Of a DNA stretch of 64,000 bases, positions 42,606 to 51,387 are shown in pieces. Origin of the DNA: Sphingobacterium allocomposti (GTDB taxonomy: Bacteria > Bacteroidota > Bacteroidia > Sphingobacteriales > Sphingobacteriaceae). The stretch is taken from NCBI RefSeq assembly GCF_008124885.1, contig NZ_VNHX01000021.1, forward strand, positions 1 through 64,000, read 5' to 3'. The translations under genes and the position numbers were made by a program. The notes under the pieces are model-generated. The model saw only the letters and a program-made list of their open reading frames with translations, did no database searches and had not been told where the DNA came from. The first letter of the stretch is position 1. Each line of letters opens with the position of its first letter.

Positions 42606-43607
42606 ATGGTAACGTTCGAGGAGTTTTTCACCAAAAAGAAAATAGACGTATCGCTTTTACAAGCTGATAACCGGCCCCTTTATGATGATTTCCGGCTTCA
42701 TTATGCTTTAATGGGCGAAAAGAGCTTCGACCATACCAAGAAATTCTGGTTTAATAAACTCCGTCGGCAGTATCCGCTGCCAAAAGCAGCACCCGAACAA
42801 GCTGAGCGGGCCGATACGCAGGGGCAAGCCGACAGACAACGCACCAACACTGTTGCCGCCCCCCTGCAGAAGGAGGAGACATCCGAACACACGTCGGGCG
42901 GACCTACTTCAGCCACAAGGCAAAACGTCCTTTCCGATAGCCAGAACAAACCTGCCGGATTCAAGCCCCGGTTCAAAGCCGGCGTAACAAAAACCGCCGA
43001 ACCCCAGCCCGCTGCCGAACAGAAATCCGACGCAGCGGCGCAGCAGGACAACCCGGTCAGCAAACCTGCCGGATTCAAGCCCCGGTTCAAGCCCGGCGTA
43101 ACAAAAACCGCCGAACCCCAGCCCGATGCGGACCAGAAATCCGACGCAGACACGCAGCAGGACAGTCCGCCGGCCAGCAAACCTACCGGATTCAAGCCCC
43201 GGTTCAAAGCCGGCGTAACAAAAACCGCCGAACCCCAGCCCGATGCCGAACAGAAATCCGACGCAGCGACGCAGCAGGACAATCCGCCGGTCAGCAAACC
43301 TGCCGGATTCAAGCCCCGGTTCAAAGCCGGCGTAACAAAAACCGCCGAACCCCAGCCCGCTGCCGAACAGAAATCCGACGCAGCGGCGCAGCAGGACAAT
43401 CCGCCGGTCAGCAAACCTGCCGGATTCAAGCCCCGGTTCAAGCCCGGCGTAACAAAAACCGCCGAACCCCAGCCCGATGCGGACCAGAAATCCGACGCAG
43501 ACACGCAGCAGGACAGTCCGCCGGCCAGCAAACCTACCGGATTCAAGCCCCGGTTCAAGCCCGGCATGAAAGAAAATAAACCGACAGGTGACAATCCGTC
43601 CCAATAA
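42606..43607 (+). CDS. Protein with conserved N-terminal domain and 39-residue tandem repeats
   Basis: A 333-residue protein. Residues 1-58 (MVTFEEFFTKKKIDVSLLQA to FWFNKLRRQYPLP) form a compact basic/aromatic domain. Residues about 60-115 are a Gln/Thr/Ala-rich linker. From about 117 there are five full 39-residue repeats (one lacks a Pro) and a sixth truncated one, each with GFKPRFKAGVTKTAEPQP and a QKSDA..QQD stretch. The repeats are disordered-looking, with alternating basic (KPRFK) and acidic parts. There is no signal peptide or lipobox, so it is probably cytoplasmic. Repeat number is likely to vary between strains. Function unknown. Confidence 0.75.
   Translation: MVTFEEFFTKKKIDVSLLQADNRPLYDDFRLHYALMGEKSFDHTKKFWFNKLRRQYPLPKAAPEQAERADTQGQADRQRTNTVAAPLQKEETSEHTSGGPTSATRQNVLSDSQNKPAGFKPRFKAGVTKTAEPQPAAEQKSDAAAQQDNPVSKPAGFKPRFKPGVTKTAEPQPDADQKSDADTQQDSPPASKPTGFKPRFKAGVTKTAEPQPDAEQKSDAATQQDNPPVSKPAGFKPRFKAGVTKTAEPQPAAEQKSDAAAQQDNPPVSKPAGFKPRFKPGVTKTAEPQPDADQKSDADTQQDSPPASKPTGFKPRFKPGMKENKPTGDNPSQ
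42957..43558 (+). repeat. 117-bp in-frame tandem repeat with higher-order structure
   Basis: The core GGATTCAAGCCCCGGTTCAA starts at 42957, 43071, 43188, 43305, 43422 and 43539, spacing 114 then 117 bp. Units 4-5 copy the variant pattern of units 1-2 (PAAEQ then PDADQ) and unit 6 starts like unit 3 (KPT), so a three-unit block of about 351 bp seems to have been duplicated. Confidence 0.93.
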
Positions 43608-43643
43608 CAAAACTAATTACTATCGCAACTAATTGATTAACAT

Positions 43644-44387
43644 ATGTTAAAGGAAGAAAGACAAGCCTATATTATACACCAGATTAACCTACACAACAAG
43701 GTGTTATCGTCTGATTTAAGCGTACAGCTGAATGTTTCGGAAGATACCATTAGACGGGATCTTAACGAGCTGGCAGAAAACGGCCAAGTGCTCAAAGTAT
43801 ATGGAGGGGCACTATCCAAATCTTTTCAATTCCCTTTTCAGGAAGGAAACGTATACGCGAAGGAATCGAAAAAAGAAATCGCCAAAAAGGCAATCTCGCT
43901 CATTCAGAACGGAATGACCGTCCTGGTCGGCGGCGGCACCACGATGATCGAGTTAGCCCGCCTCGTGCCGAACGACATCCATTGTACCTTCTTCACGATC
44001 AGTCCGCTCGTCGCTCTAGAGCTCGCTGAAAAGGAAAACATCGAAGTTATTCTGATTGGCGGAAAACTATCCCGGAACACGAATATTGTCACCGGCTCCC
44101 AGGTGATCAATGAGCTTTCCGATCTACGCGTTGATCTCTGCCTGTTAGGAACCAACAGCTTGTCGCTTGACGAAGGTATTACTGACTCCGACTGGGAAGT
44201 AGTGCAGATCAAAAGAGCCATGATCAAGTGCTCTAAAAGTGTGGCAATCCTTAGTATCACGGAGAAACTCAATTCCAATCAGAAAATGCGTGTTGCTCCG
44301 TTGCGGGATGTATCCTATCTGGTCACCGACCTCGACCCGGGACACCCAAAGCTAAAGGAATTCTCAAAGTCATTGACCGTGCTATAA
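43644..44387 (+). CDS. DeoR-family transcriptional regulator
   Basis: A 247-residue sugar-responsive regulator. The N-terminal winged helix (1-57) has EERQAYIIHQINLHNKVLSS and VSEDTIRRDLNELAENGQVLKVYGGAL, the DeoR signature. The C-terminal sensor domain (75-230) resembles ribose-5-P isomerase, with VLVGGGTTMIELARLVP, FTISPLVALELAE and LGTNSLSLDEGITDSDWEV. It would respond to a phosphosugar. It stands alone between the repeat-protein gene and the flippase gene, so the target is unclear. Confidence 0.93.
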   Translation: MLKEERQAYIIHQINLHNKVLSSDLSVQLNVSEDTIRRDLNELAENGQVLKVYGGALSKSFQFPFQEGNVYAKESKKEIAKKAISLIQNGMTVLVGGGTTMIELARLVPNDIHCTFFTISPLVALELAEKENIEVILIGGKLSRNTNIVTGSQVINELSDLRVDLCLLGTNSLSLDEGITDSDWEVVQIKRAMIKCSKSVAILSITEKLNSNQKMRVAPLRDVSYLVTDLDPGHPKLKEFSKSLTVL

Positions 44388-44418
44388 CTAAAAAAGCTAC
44401 TGATTCGCAGAAATTGAT

Positions 44419-44426
44419 TAGGTTTG
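44419..44426 (+). promoter_or_regulatory. -7 promoter box of the flippase gene
   Basis: TAGGTTTG matches TAnnTTTG, 15 nt before the ATG at 44442. Confidence 0.45.
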
Positions 44427-44441
44427 CAGGAAAAAGCAGCT

Positions 44442-45896
44442 ATGCCCTCTACCGAGCGTGAAGAAAGTTTAAAAGCGAAAACAGCGAAGGGATTTTTGTG
44501 GGGAGGTCTTTCAAACGGGCTTCAACAGATTTTTGCCCTGGCATTCGGCATCGTCCTGGGACGTATACTCATGCCCGAAGACATGGGAATCGTCGGTATA
44601 CTGACAATCTTCTCCGCCATAGCTGCTGCGCTGACGGAATCTGGATTTGTCAGTGCTTTAAGCATTAAGAGAGATATTACGCATAAAGATTATAACGCTG
44701 TGTTCTGGTGCTCCATTACCGTAGGCGCAGCGTTGTATGCCACCCTTTTCCTTCTCAGTCCGCTTATCAGCCGCTTCTTTGAGATTCCTGCACTCACCAC
44801 ACTCGCGCGGGTCGCATTTTTAAACTTTCTTATCAGCAGTTTCGGTGTATCGCACAGCGCCTACCTTAACCGGAATCTACTCATCCGCGAGCGGGGCATC
44901 GCGACGATGCTTGCTGTCGTCATTGGCGGCGTCTCAGGGGTTCTTGCCGCACTCTTTGGGCTTGGATATTGGTCGCTCATCGTCCAAAATCTCACATATT
45001 GCCTTATTGTCAACGCCAGCTTCGCCTATTTCTCTGCCTTTCGTCCCACCTTTCGCATCGACCTCCGGCCGATAAAACCACTCCTGCAATACAGCAGTAA
45101 GTTATTGATTACCAATGTTTTTATTAACATAAACAACAACTTTCTGACTACAATCCTTGGTAAGTTTTTCCCGACCGCCACTGTGGGACACTACAATCAA
45201 GCCAATAAATGGAACCTCATGGGGCAAACCTTGATATTAAGCATATCGAACAACCTAATACAGCCGCTAATGACTGAGGTTGCCCAGGGAGACGACGCCA
45301 GACGCATCCGTGTATTCCGAAAGGTGTTATCACTTATCTCGTTCATCACATTTCCGATGATGTTTGGACTGGCCTTAATTTCCCACGACTTTATCGTACT
45401 AACCATTGGCGCGAAATGGGCTACCAGTGCAGCATATCTCAAGGTGGTCGCTTTCGGGGGAGCCTTCGCCGTCGTTAGCAATGCTTTTTCGAATTATACG
45501 CTCAGCAGAGGAAACTCGACGGTGTACATGTGGAACATCATTAGTTTCGGACTACTGCAGGTGGCCCTGTTCTTTATGCTGAAGGATGTCAAGCTGCTTT
45601 ATCTTCTCGGGGCCTATACCGTTCTTAACATGATATGGCTTAACACATGGTATATCATTTGCAAAGACAGCTTAAATTACAGCTTTTCCTTTCTGTTCAA
45701 AGATGTCTATCTATACGCGGCCACAGCGCTCATTAGCTTTATAGGCACTGCCTTATGGATAGACAGCCTCGCGGAACCATACATCCGTCTCTTTATGAGC
45801 TTGCTATCAATGGGAGGCATTTATCTGGCTCTATGTTTTTTCCATTCGCGATCAATGTTTCTCGAAATTAAAGATTTCTTTTTAAAAAAAATGTGA
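44442..45896 (+). CDS. Polysaccharide flippase of the MOP superfamily (Wzx-like)
   Basis: A ~484-residue inner-membrane protein with 12-14 predicted helices, starting at the ATG at 44442 (an in-frame TTG lies six codons earlier). The N-terminus KTAKGFLWGGLSNGLQQIFA, followed by GRILMPEDMGIVGIL, is typical of the Polysacc_synt/WzxC-like lipopolysaccharide exporters. They flip undecaprenyl-linked oligosaccharides across the membrane. It heads a cluster with three glycosyltransferases; its stop overlaps the next ATG by 1 nt. Exported polymer unknown. Confidence 0.9.
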   Translation: MPSTEREESLKAKTAKGFLWGGLSNGLQQIFALAFGIVLGRILMPEDMGIVGILTIFSAIAAALTESGFVSALSIKRDITHKDYNAVFWCSITVGAALYATLFLLSPLISRFFEIPALTTLARVAFLNFLISSFGVSHSAYLNRNLLIRERGIATMLAVVIGGVSGVLAALFGLGYWSLIVQNLTYCLIVNASFAYFSAFRPTFRIDLRPIKPLLQYSSKLLITNVFININNNFLTTILGKFFPTATVGHYNQANKWNLMGQTLILSISNNLIQPLMTEVAQGDDARRIRVFRKVLSLISFITFPMMFGLALISHDFIVLTIGAKWATSAAYLKVVAFGGAFAVVSNAFSNYTLSRGNSTVYMWNIISFGLLQVALFFMLKDVKLLYLLGAYTVLNMIWLNTWYIICKDSLNYSFSFLFKDVYLYAATALISFIGTALWIDSLAEPYIRLFMSLLSMGGIYLALCFFHSRSMFLEIKDFFLKKM

Positions 45897-46774
45897 TGAG
45901 GGTATTGAGTATTATTGTCTCCTATAACTTTGAACCATGGCTGGACAAATGCCTGTCGAGTCTGCTGAATTCGACATACCCAACAGATGTTATCGTAATC
46001 GACAATGCCTCGCGAGACAATACCGCCGTACAGATCCGTCAAAAGTACCCGGAGGTCCTATTAATCGAAAACAATGAAAACCTAGGCTTCGGCAGGGCGA
46101 ATAACCTGGGCATCCAATATGCGCTCAAAAACAACTATGATTTTGTGTTCTTGGTAAATCAGGATGCCTGGGTACATCCAGATTGCCTCAACAACCTACT
46201 AAACACTTCGTATCCCGAACATGTAGGCGTCATCTCTCCGTTACATTACGACGGTACCACGCAAGCTCTAGATAAAGGGTTTAATCACTATATCCAGTCG
46301 CTCGATCTACGTCTCGAAAATACGACAGCCCCATTTATAAATGCAGCATTTTGGCTCATCCCCTCGACGACCCTCACGCGCATCGGTGCGTTTTCGCCGC
46401 TGTTCTATCATTATGGAGAAGACAAAGACTTCGCAAACCGCCTCCGCTATCATGGGCTCACGATCGCTGTAAACCAGCAGGCCATTGCTTACCATGATAG
46501 GCAATCCCGGCCGGAAAAGCTCCCGGAGACAGCCATTTATAAAAGCGAGTTTGTATATTTTCTGACCGAATACGCCAACATCAACTATACTTTTATAAAA
46601 GCATTCGGTTATTCCGTAATAGCGGCGCTAAAAAAAGCGGTTACTAAAAGTACTGCGCTTTCTTTCACTGCCTACATCCGAATATCCGTAGCCCTGATAG
46701 GACGGACGCGCGCTGTTGTCCGGACAAGAAAAGAAAATAAGGAATCCGGCAATGGACACAGGAAGTACATATAG
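45896..46774 (+). CDS. Family 2 glycosyltransferase, rhamnosyltransferase-like
   Basis: A 292-residue GT-A enzyme. The GT2 features are LSIIVSYNFEPWLDKCLSSL, IVIDNASRDNTAV, GFGRANNLGIQYAL and FVNQDAWVHPD-type nucleotide-sugar/metal site (LVNQDAWV replaces DxD). A central FINAAFWLIPSTTL and GEDKDFANRLRYHG acceptor region follow. It uses the ATG at 45896, overlapping the flippase stop; a GTG one codon upstream is also possible. This class often transfers rhamnose or other deoxysugars, but the donor is not certain. Confidence 0.88.
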   Translation: MRVLSIIVSYNFEPWLDKCLSSLLNSTYPTDVIVIDNASRDNTAVQIRQKYPEVLLIENNENLGFGRANNLGIQYALKNNYDFVFLVNQDAWVHPDCLNNLLNTSYPEHVGVISPLHYDGTTQALDKGFNHYIQSLDLRLENTTAPFINAAFWLIPSTTLTRIGAFSPLFYHYGEDKDFANRLRYHGLTIAVNQQAIAYHDRQSRPEKLPETAIYKSEFVYFLTEYANINYTFIKAFGYSVIAALKKAVTKSTALSFTAYIRISVALIGRTRAVVRTRKENKESGNGHRKYI

Positions 46775-46826
46775 CCGGCCATAGAGGGCATGTTTAATTT
46801 TTCGTCCATAATAGACCGCTTTTTTC

Positions 46827-46834
46827 TACTTTTG
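46827..46834 (+). promoter_or_regulatory. Internal -7 promoter box in the glycan cluster
   Basis: TACTTTTG matches TAnnTTTG, 26 nt before the ATG at 46861. It would give the two last glycosyltransferases their own transcript. Confidence 0.45.
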
Positions 46835-46860
46835 GCATATTTTTTCTTCTTTTGTTTTAC

Positions 46861-47769
46861 ATGCGAGATCTTGCCCCCATCATACTGTTTGTCTACAACC
46901 GGCCGAAACACACCCGGCGCACACTAACGGCGCTTGAAAAGAACCTTTTGGCAAAAGACTCACTGCTGTATATTGTTTCTGATGCACCCAAGAACGCAGA
47001 CTCCGTGGAAGCTGTTAATGAAGTTCGCGCGGTTATTAGAGAACCATGGGAGTTTCAGCACATCACGATTATCGAACGTACCCGCAATTGGGGACTGGCC
47101 GAAAATGTGATCGACGGAGTGACAAGGATCATTAACGAACACGGAAAAGCCATCATACTGGAAGACGATCTGGAAACATCTCCTTATGCGCTTACCTACT
47201 TTAACGATGCACTGCTCCGTTATGCAGATGAAGAACGCGTCATGGAGATCAGCGGTTACATGTATCCGGTGCAGCACCCGAAGCGTCTGCCAAAGTCGTT
47301 TTTCTTCCGGGTAGCGAATAGCTGGGGGTGGGCTACTTGGAAGCGAGCATGGGATAAATTTAACCCCGACATCCACGAACTGACAAAAGACCTTAGCCGA
47401 CAGGATATCCGCGACTTCACCATAGACGGCACCGAAAATTTCTGGAAACAGGTTAAAGAGTTCAAAGCCGGAAAAAATAATTCCTGGGCTATCCGCTGGT
47501 ACCTTTCAATGTTTAAACACCGTGGGCTCGCTCTCTATCCCCGGACATCGATGATCCAAAATATCGGTACGGACGGCTCCGGTACCCATTCGGATATAGA
47601 CAACGTATACCGGGTGGAGCTCGCTCAAAGTAAATTGAAATATTTTCCGACAGAAATAACGGAGAACCCGAAAGCCTATGCCGCGATTAAATATTTTTAT
47701 AAGCACCGAAAGGGAAATCTGATCGAGCGGATAATCCGCTACATATTAAAAAAAACACGAAATATATAA
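46861..47769 (+). CDS. GT-A glycosyltransferase, GNT-I-like
   Basis: A 302-residue glycosyltransferase. It starts LAPIILFVYNRPKHTRRTLTAL, then has ERTRNWGLAENVIDGV and the metal-binding IILEDDLETSPYALTYFNDAL. An acceptor region contains FFFRVANSWGWATWKRAWDKF and GKNNSWAIRWYLSM. This set is found in bacterial proteins distantly related to N-acetylglucosaminyltransferase I, often annotated as sugar transferases. The ATG at 46861 is chosen over a TTG three codons earlier. It is followed after 2 nt by another glycosyltransferase. Confidence 0.82.
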   Translation: MRDLAPIILFVYNRPKHTRRTLTALEKNLLAKDSLLYIVSDAPKNADSVEAVNEVRAVIREPWEFQHITIIERTRNWGLAENVIDGVTRIINEHGKAIILEDDLETSPYALTYFNDALLRYADEERVMEISGYMYPVQHPKRLPKSFFFRVANSWGWATWKRAWDKFNPDIHELTKDLSRQDIRDFTIDGTENFWKQVKEFKAGKNNSWAIRWYLSMFKHRGLALYPRTSMIQNIGTDGSGTHSDIDNVYRVELAQSKLKYFPTEITENPKAYAAIKYFYKHRKGNLIERIIRYILKKTRNI

Positions 47770-47771
47770 CC

Positions 47772-48524
47772 GTGACAAAACCAAAAATTTCCATTATCAC
47801 CGTCGTTTTTAATAACGTCCGCGATATCGGGTACACACTCCGGTCGGTGGCGGATCAGACCTACACATCGGTTGAATACATCGTTATTGACGGTCTATCC
47901 ACAGACGGCACCCTCGATGTCATCGAACAATACAGATCTCATATAGACATTCTTATCTCTGAAAAAGATAACGGAATCTACGACGCCATGAACAAAGGCC
48001 TCCGGCTTGCAACCGGAGATTACGTCCTGTTTTTGAACTCCGGTGATGAGCTCTATGAAAGCACGACCCTGGAAAAAATATTTAGCGGCAACGACCACGC
48101 CGACATCTATTACGGAGAAACAAAACTGGTAGACGAGCAGCGGAATGTTCTCGGCGACCGGAGGCATAAAACACCCGAGGTGTTTACGTGGAAGTCCTTT
48201 AAATACGGCATGAATGTCTGCCACCAAGCCATCTACGTGAGGCGCGAACTTGCAGAACCCTACGATACACAATACCAACTTAGCGCTGACATCGACTGGG
48301 TTATCCGCGCCGCAAAGAAGGCAAGGCACATTGTTAATGCTCATTGTTACGTCGCTAAGTATCTTGTCGGAGGGATGTCCCAACAACGTCACCGGCAAAG
48401 CCTGCAGGAGCGGTATCGTATATTTTCTAAATATTACGGCGCCATTCCCAATTTAATCAATCATGGAGTCATCGCTATCCGTCTACTCCTATACCGTTTA
48501 AAACATGGAAACACCAAAGAATAA
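47772..48524 (+). CDS. Family 2 glycosyltransferase (WcaE-like)
   Basis: A 250-residue GT2 enzyme with KISIITVVFNNVRDIGYTLRSV, EYIVIDGLSTDGTLDVIE, SEKDNGIYDAMNKGLRLATGDYVLFLNSGDELYE (donor and metal site) and a basic C-terminus. This pattern is common in colanic-acid-type and other capsule glycosyltransferases. It starts with GTG at 47772, 2 nt after the preceding gene, and its 3' end overlaps the small DUF3820 gene by 20 nt. Confidence 0.9.
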   Translation: MTKPKISIITVVFNNVRDIGYTLRSVADQTYTSVEYIVIDGLSTDGTLDVIEQYRSHIDILISEKDNGIYDAMNKGLRLATGDYVLFLNSGDELYESTTLEKIFSGNDHADIYYGETKLVDEQRNVLGDRRHKTPEVFTWKSFKYGMNVCHQAIYVRRELAEPYDTQYQLSADIDWVIRAAKKARHIVNAHCYVAKYLVGGMSQQRHRQSLQERYRIFSKYYGAIPNLINHGVIAIRLLLYRLKHGNTKE

Positions 48525-48741
48525 CCTGTTCGACCCGAATATTCTGGTCCAACTTGCAAATACGAAAATGCCTTTTGGGAAATACCAGGGATGGTTATTA
48601 TGTAACCTCCCGGAACCCTACCTCGTATGGTTCCAACGGAAAGGCTTCCCACCCGGAAAGCTTGGTATGCAGTTGGCTACTCTCTATGAAATAAAAATTA
48701 ACGGCCTCGAGCATCTGTTGAAGCCCCTGATCAAAAAGTGA
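48505..48741 (+). CDS. DUF3820-family small protein
   Basis: A 78-residue protein with the family core MPFGKYQGWLLCNLPEPYLVWFQRKGFPPGKLG followed by a basic LKPLIKK tail. DUF3820 domains also occur within exonuclease-like proteins, where MPFGKYKG..L.DLP..YL.WF is the signature. Alone it may be a nucleic-acid-binding module; the function is not known. Its start lies 20 nt inside the upstream glycosyltransferase gene in another frame. Confidence 0.85.
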   Translation: METPKNNLFDPNILVQLANTKMPFGKYQGWLLCNLPEPYLVWFQRKGFPPGKLGMQLATLYEIKINGLEHLLKPLIKK

Positions 48742-48773
48742 CTTCCCTCAGCCCACGGTCGTTTTTTTTTTCG

Positions 48774-48781
48774 TATCTTTG
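48774..48781 (+). promoter_or_regulatory. -7 promoter box of the TrhO gene
   Basis: TATCTTTG is a perfect TAnnTTTG match after a run of ten or more T, 45 nt before the ATG. Confidence 0.55.
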
Positions 48782-48826
48782 CGCTAACATTTTTTTAATC
48801 ATTAAACGCCGTTTGCAGCGGTATCA

Positions 48827-49813
48827 ATGCATATGAGTAAGTATCAAACACTGCTGTACTATTGTTACAGCCCCATCGAAAACGCCGAAGAGTTTGCGGC
48901 AACACATTTAGAATTCTGTAAATCTTTAAATCTTGTCGGACGCATTATTGTAGCTGACGAAGGGTTGAATGGAACGGTGTCCGGAACTGCGGAGGCCTGC
49001 CAGCGCTATATGGAAGCTGTGCACGCAGATCCCCGCTTCGCCAAGACTGATTTTAAAATTGACGATGTTGAGGAGCCTTCGTTTATCAAGATGCATTGCC
49101 GTTATAAGCCGGAAATAGTGCACTCCGGCTTACGGAATCCCGAAATCATCAATCCGAACAAACAGACGGGGAAACATCTGGAGCCGAAGGAATTTATGGA
49201 GATGAAAGATCGGGATGATGTCGTGATCCTTGATGTTCGCTCAAATTACGAGCACAGTGTTGGCCGGTTTAAAAACGCCGTAACGCTGGACATCGAAAAT
49301 TTCCGTGAGTTTCCGGAAAAAGTAAAGGAACTCGAGCAATACAAGGGCAAAAAGATACTAACGTATTGCACTGGCGGTATCAAATGCGAGAAAGCATCCG
49401 CGCTGCTATTAAAAGAAGGTTTTCAGGACGTATATCAACTGCACGGAGGAATTATTAAATACGGAAAGGAAGCCGGAGGCAAAGATTTCGAAGGAAAATG
49501 TTATGTTTTTGATAATCGTGTCACCGTTGATGTCAACTCGGTTAATCCGACAATCGTATCGACCTGCAAAAACTGCGGAAAAGTTACCCCTAAAATGATC
49601 AACTGCGCCAATCCGGAATGCAACGAACATTTCACACAATGTGATGAATGTGGCTGGGAGATGAAGGGCTGCTGTTCGACGACCTGCATGGAGCATCCCC
49701 GCAGAAGGGAATACGACGGAACTGGTTACTATGTTAAGATACCGCAGCCTGTCAATGCCGAGAAAGTAAGCAAGAGAAAACACAAGAAGTTCTCTCCTCA
49801 GGAGCCGGCCTAG
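48827..49813 (+). CDS. trhO: tRNA uridine(34) hydroxylase TrhO (rhodanese-like)
   Basis: A 328-residue protein of the YceA/UPF0176 family, which hydroxylates U34 of tRNA to 5-hydroxyuridine using oxygen. The N-terminal ferredoxin-like domain has LVGRIIVADEGLNGTVSG. The rhodanese domain has VVILDVRSNYEHSVGRF and the active loop YCTGGIKCEKASALLL (C181 catalytic, C187). A C-terminal Cys-rich zinc-like region (CKNCGKV to STTCMEHP) is followed by a basic tail. ATG at 48827 or the one two codons later is possible. Strong hairpins follow the gene. Confidence 0.93.
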   Translation: MHMSKYQTLLYYCYSPIENAEEFAATHLEFCKSLNLVGRIIVADEGLNGTVSGTAEACQRYMEAVHADPRFAKTDFKIDDVEEPSFIKMHCRYKPEIVHSGLRNPEIINPNKQTGKHLEPKEFMEMKDRDDVVILDVRSNYEHSVGRFKNAVTLDIENFREFPEKVKELEQYKGKKILTYCTGGIKCEKASALLLKEGFQDVYQLHGGIIKYGKEAGGKDFEGKCYVFDNRVTVDVNSVNPTIVSTCKNCGKVTPKMINCANPECNEHFTQCDECGWEMKGCCSTTCMEHPRRREYDGTGYYVKIPQPVNAEKVSKRKHKKFSPQEPA

Positions 49814-49825
49814 CCGTGCAAAAAT

Positions 49826-49911
49826 ATAAGGCTGATGGAGGTTCAGCCACCCTTATACAGAAGGAAGACGAAGCTATCTACGGCTTATACCGATAGATAG
49901 CTTCGTTTTTT
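49826..49911 (+). terminator. Double hairpin terminator after the TrhO gene
   Basis: A first hairpin (GGCTGA / TCAGCC inside TATAA / TTATA, 49826-49858) is followed by a long one with arms ACGAAGCTATCTA (49868-49880) and TAGATAGCTTCGT (49894-49906), extended by CGG/CCG. It ends in a T-run. The second can end transcripts from both sides. Confidence 0.88.
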
Positions 49912-49963
49912 TAGTGCCGCTCCCTTAACATAACAATGTCGTCCCGGTTGGCTGCACGCCCTT

Positions 49964-50848
49964 TTATAAAGTGGCAGATGAGGTCTGTACCGACCGGTCG
50001 ACTTTTTTGACCAACCCTTGTAGTACGTTGCCCGGCCCGACCTCCACAAATGTATCTGCGCCGTCGGCCAACATGTGCTCTACAGTCTGCGTCCACCGTA
50101 CCGCTCCGGTAAGCTGAGCTATTAGGTTGGCTTTGATCTGTGCGGGATCCGTGTATGCCTTGGCATCAACGTTTTGATAGATAGGACAAATCGGCGTGCT
50201 AAACTCTGTTGCTTCGATTGCCCTTTGCAGTTCTAGCTTTGCGGGCTCCATCAACGGCGAATGGAATGCTCCTCCCACATTCAACTTTAGCGCCCTTTTT
50301 GCGCCTGCTTCCGTCAATAAAGCGCAGGCTTTATCAATTCCTTCGACCGTACCCGAAATAACCAGTTGTCCAGGACAATTGTAGTTCGCCGGCACGACAA
50401 TGTCTTCCACCTGTGCACAGATCTTTTCAACGGTTTCGTCATCAAGCCCAAGAATCGCGGCCATCGTCGATGGCTCTGCCTCGCAGGCCTTTTGCATGGC
50501 GTTCGCCCGTTGTGAAACCAGTTTAAGGCCGTCTTCGAATGATAGTGCTCCTGCAGCAACTAGCGCCGAGAACTCGCCCAAGGAGTGACCCGCGACCATC
50601 GCCGGCTGAAACCGTTCTCCCAGCGCTTTCGCAAGGATAACCGAATGTAGAAAAATGGCCGGCTGCGTTACCTTGGTCTGCTTTAAATCTTCGTCTGTAC
50701 CAGAAAACATGGTGTCTGTGATACGAAAACCCAGAATGTCATTTGCTTTTTCAAACAATGCTTTGGAGTCCTCGCTCAGGTTATAGAGCTCCTGCCCCAT
50801 TCCTACGAATTGGGCCCCCTGTCCCGGAAATATATAAGCTGTCTTCAT
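49964..50848 (-). CDS. fabD: Malonyl-CoA:ACP transacylase
   Basis: A 294-residue cytoplasmic enzyme loading malonyl groups onto acyl carrier protein in fatty acid synthesis. Motifs: IFPGQGAQFVGMGQEL, QPAIFLHSV, nucleophile S89 in VAGHSLGEFSAL, H196 in GGAFHSPLM and the C-terminal FVEVGPGNVLQGL. Length is standard. It is not flanked by other fab genes here and no clear -7 box was found. Confidence 0.96.
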   Translation of the reverse strand: MKTAYIFPGQGAQFVGMGQELYNLSEDSKALFEKANDILGFRITDTMFSGTDEDLKQTKVTQPAIFLHSVILAKALGERFQPAMVAGHSLGEFSALVAAGALSFEDGLKLVSQRANAMQKACEAEPSTMAAILGLDDETVEKICAQVEDIVVPANYNCPGQLVISGTVEGIDKACALLTEAGAKRALKLNVGGAFHSPLMEPAKLELQRAIEATEFSTPICPIYQNVDAKAYTDPAQIKANLIAQLTGAVRWTQTVEHMLADGADTFVEVGPGNVLQGLVKKVDRSVQTSSATL

Positions 50849-51049
50849 TAAAAAACTAAAAAGTAAAAAATAACTTGTTAAAGATGGTATACTTCTCTAT
50901 GCCTCTGAAATCACGGTCGCCGTGCATAACTGGGGATAAAAATAAAGATTATAGTTCATATGTAATAACACGGGGCCCGACAAAATCCGATTAGGCTCGT
51001 CATCGACCGCTTACAGACCTGCGGATATAGTGTAAAGCGGATTTGGTGA

Positions 51050-51350
51050 TTAGAAGTGAGATATTAGATATTAGAAGTGAGAAATCAGGGGTTAGGGGTT
51101 AGGAGATAGATCGTGATTCGTGATTAGAAGTCAGAAACCGGTGTTAGCTTTACGAATCAGCAACCTTATCAACCTTATTAACCCTATCAACTTATCTAGC
51201 TTTACATCTTCACCAATCAACGACTTTACGGTTAATAGCCATTAGCCTCGCACTTCACAAATCAACGACTTTACAGCTTATAGCCATCTGCTATCTGCCA
51301 TAAGCTTCCCTTAACCACTTTACTAATTATCAACTTTACGGCTTCACGCC
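51050..51350 (-). repeat. Composite intergenic repeat, locus c
   Basis: Starts with GATTAGAAGTGAGATATTAG-type words, continues with AGGGGTTAGGGGTTAGG (about 51087), then CAACCTTATCAACC words. It ends with units containing CAATCAACGACTTTACGG, ATAGCCATCTGCTATCTGCC and AAGCTTCCC. It is the reverse orientation of loci a and b. The rest of the spacer 50849-51387 shows no gene. Confidence 0.82.
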
Positions 51351-51387
51351 TTTTTCGACGCCGGTCGCGACCAAAACCACAGCACAA

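Noticed and set aside
42701..43594. Long antisense open frame (297 codons) opposite the tandem-repeat gene
   Set aside because: It is a by-product of the G+C-rich 117-bp repeat being open in several frames. The peptide is Ser/Gly/Cys-rich and repeats in step with the sense protein.
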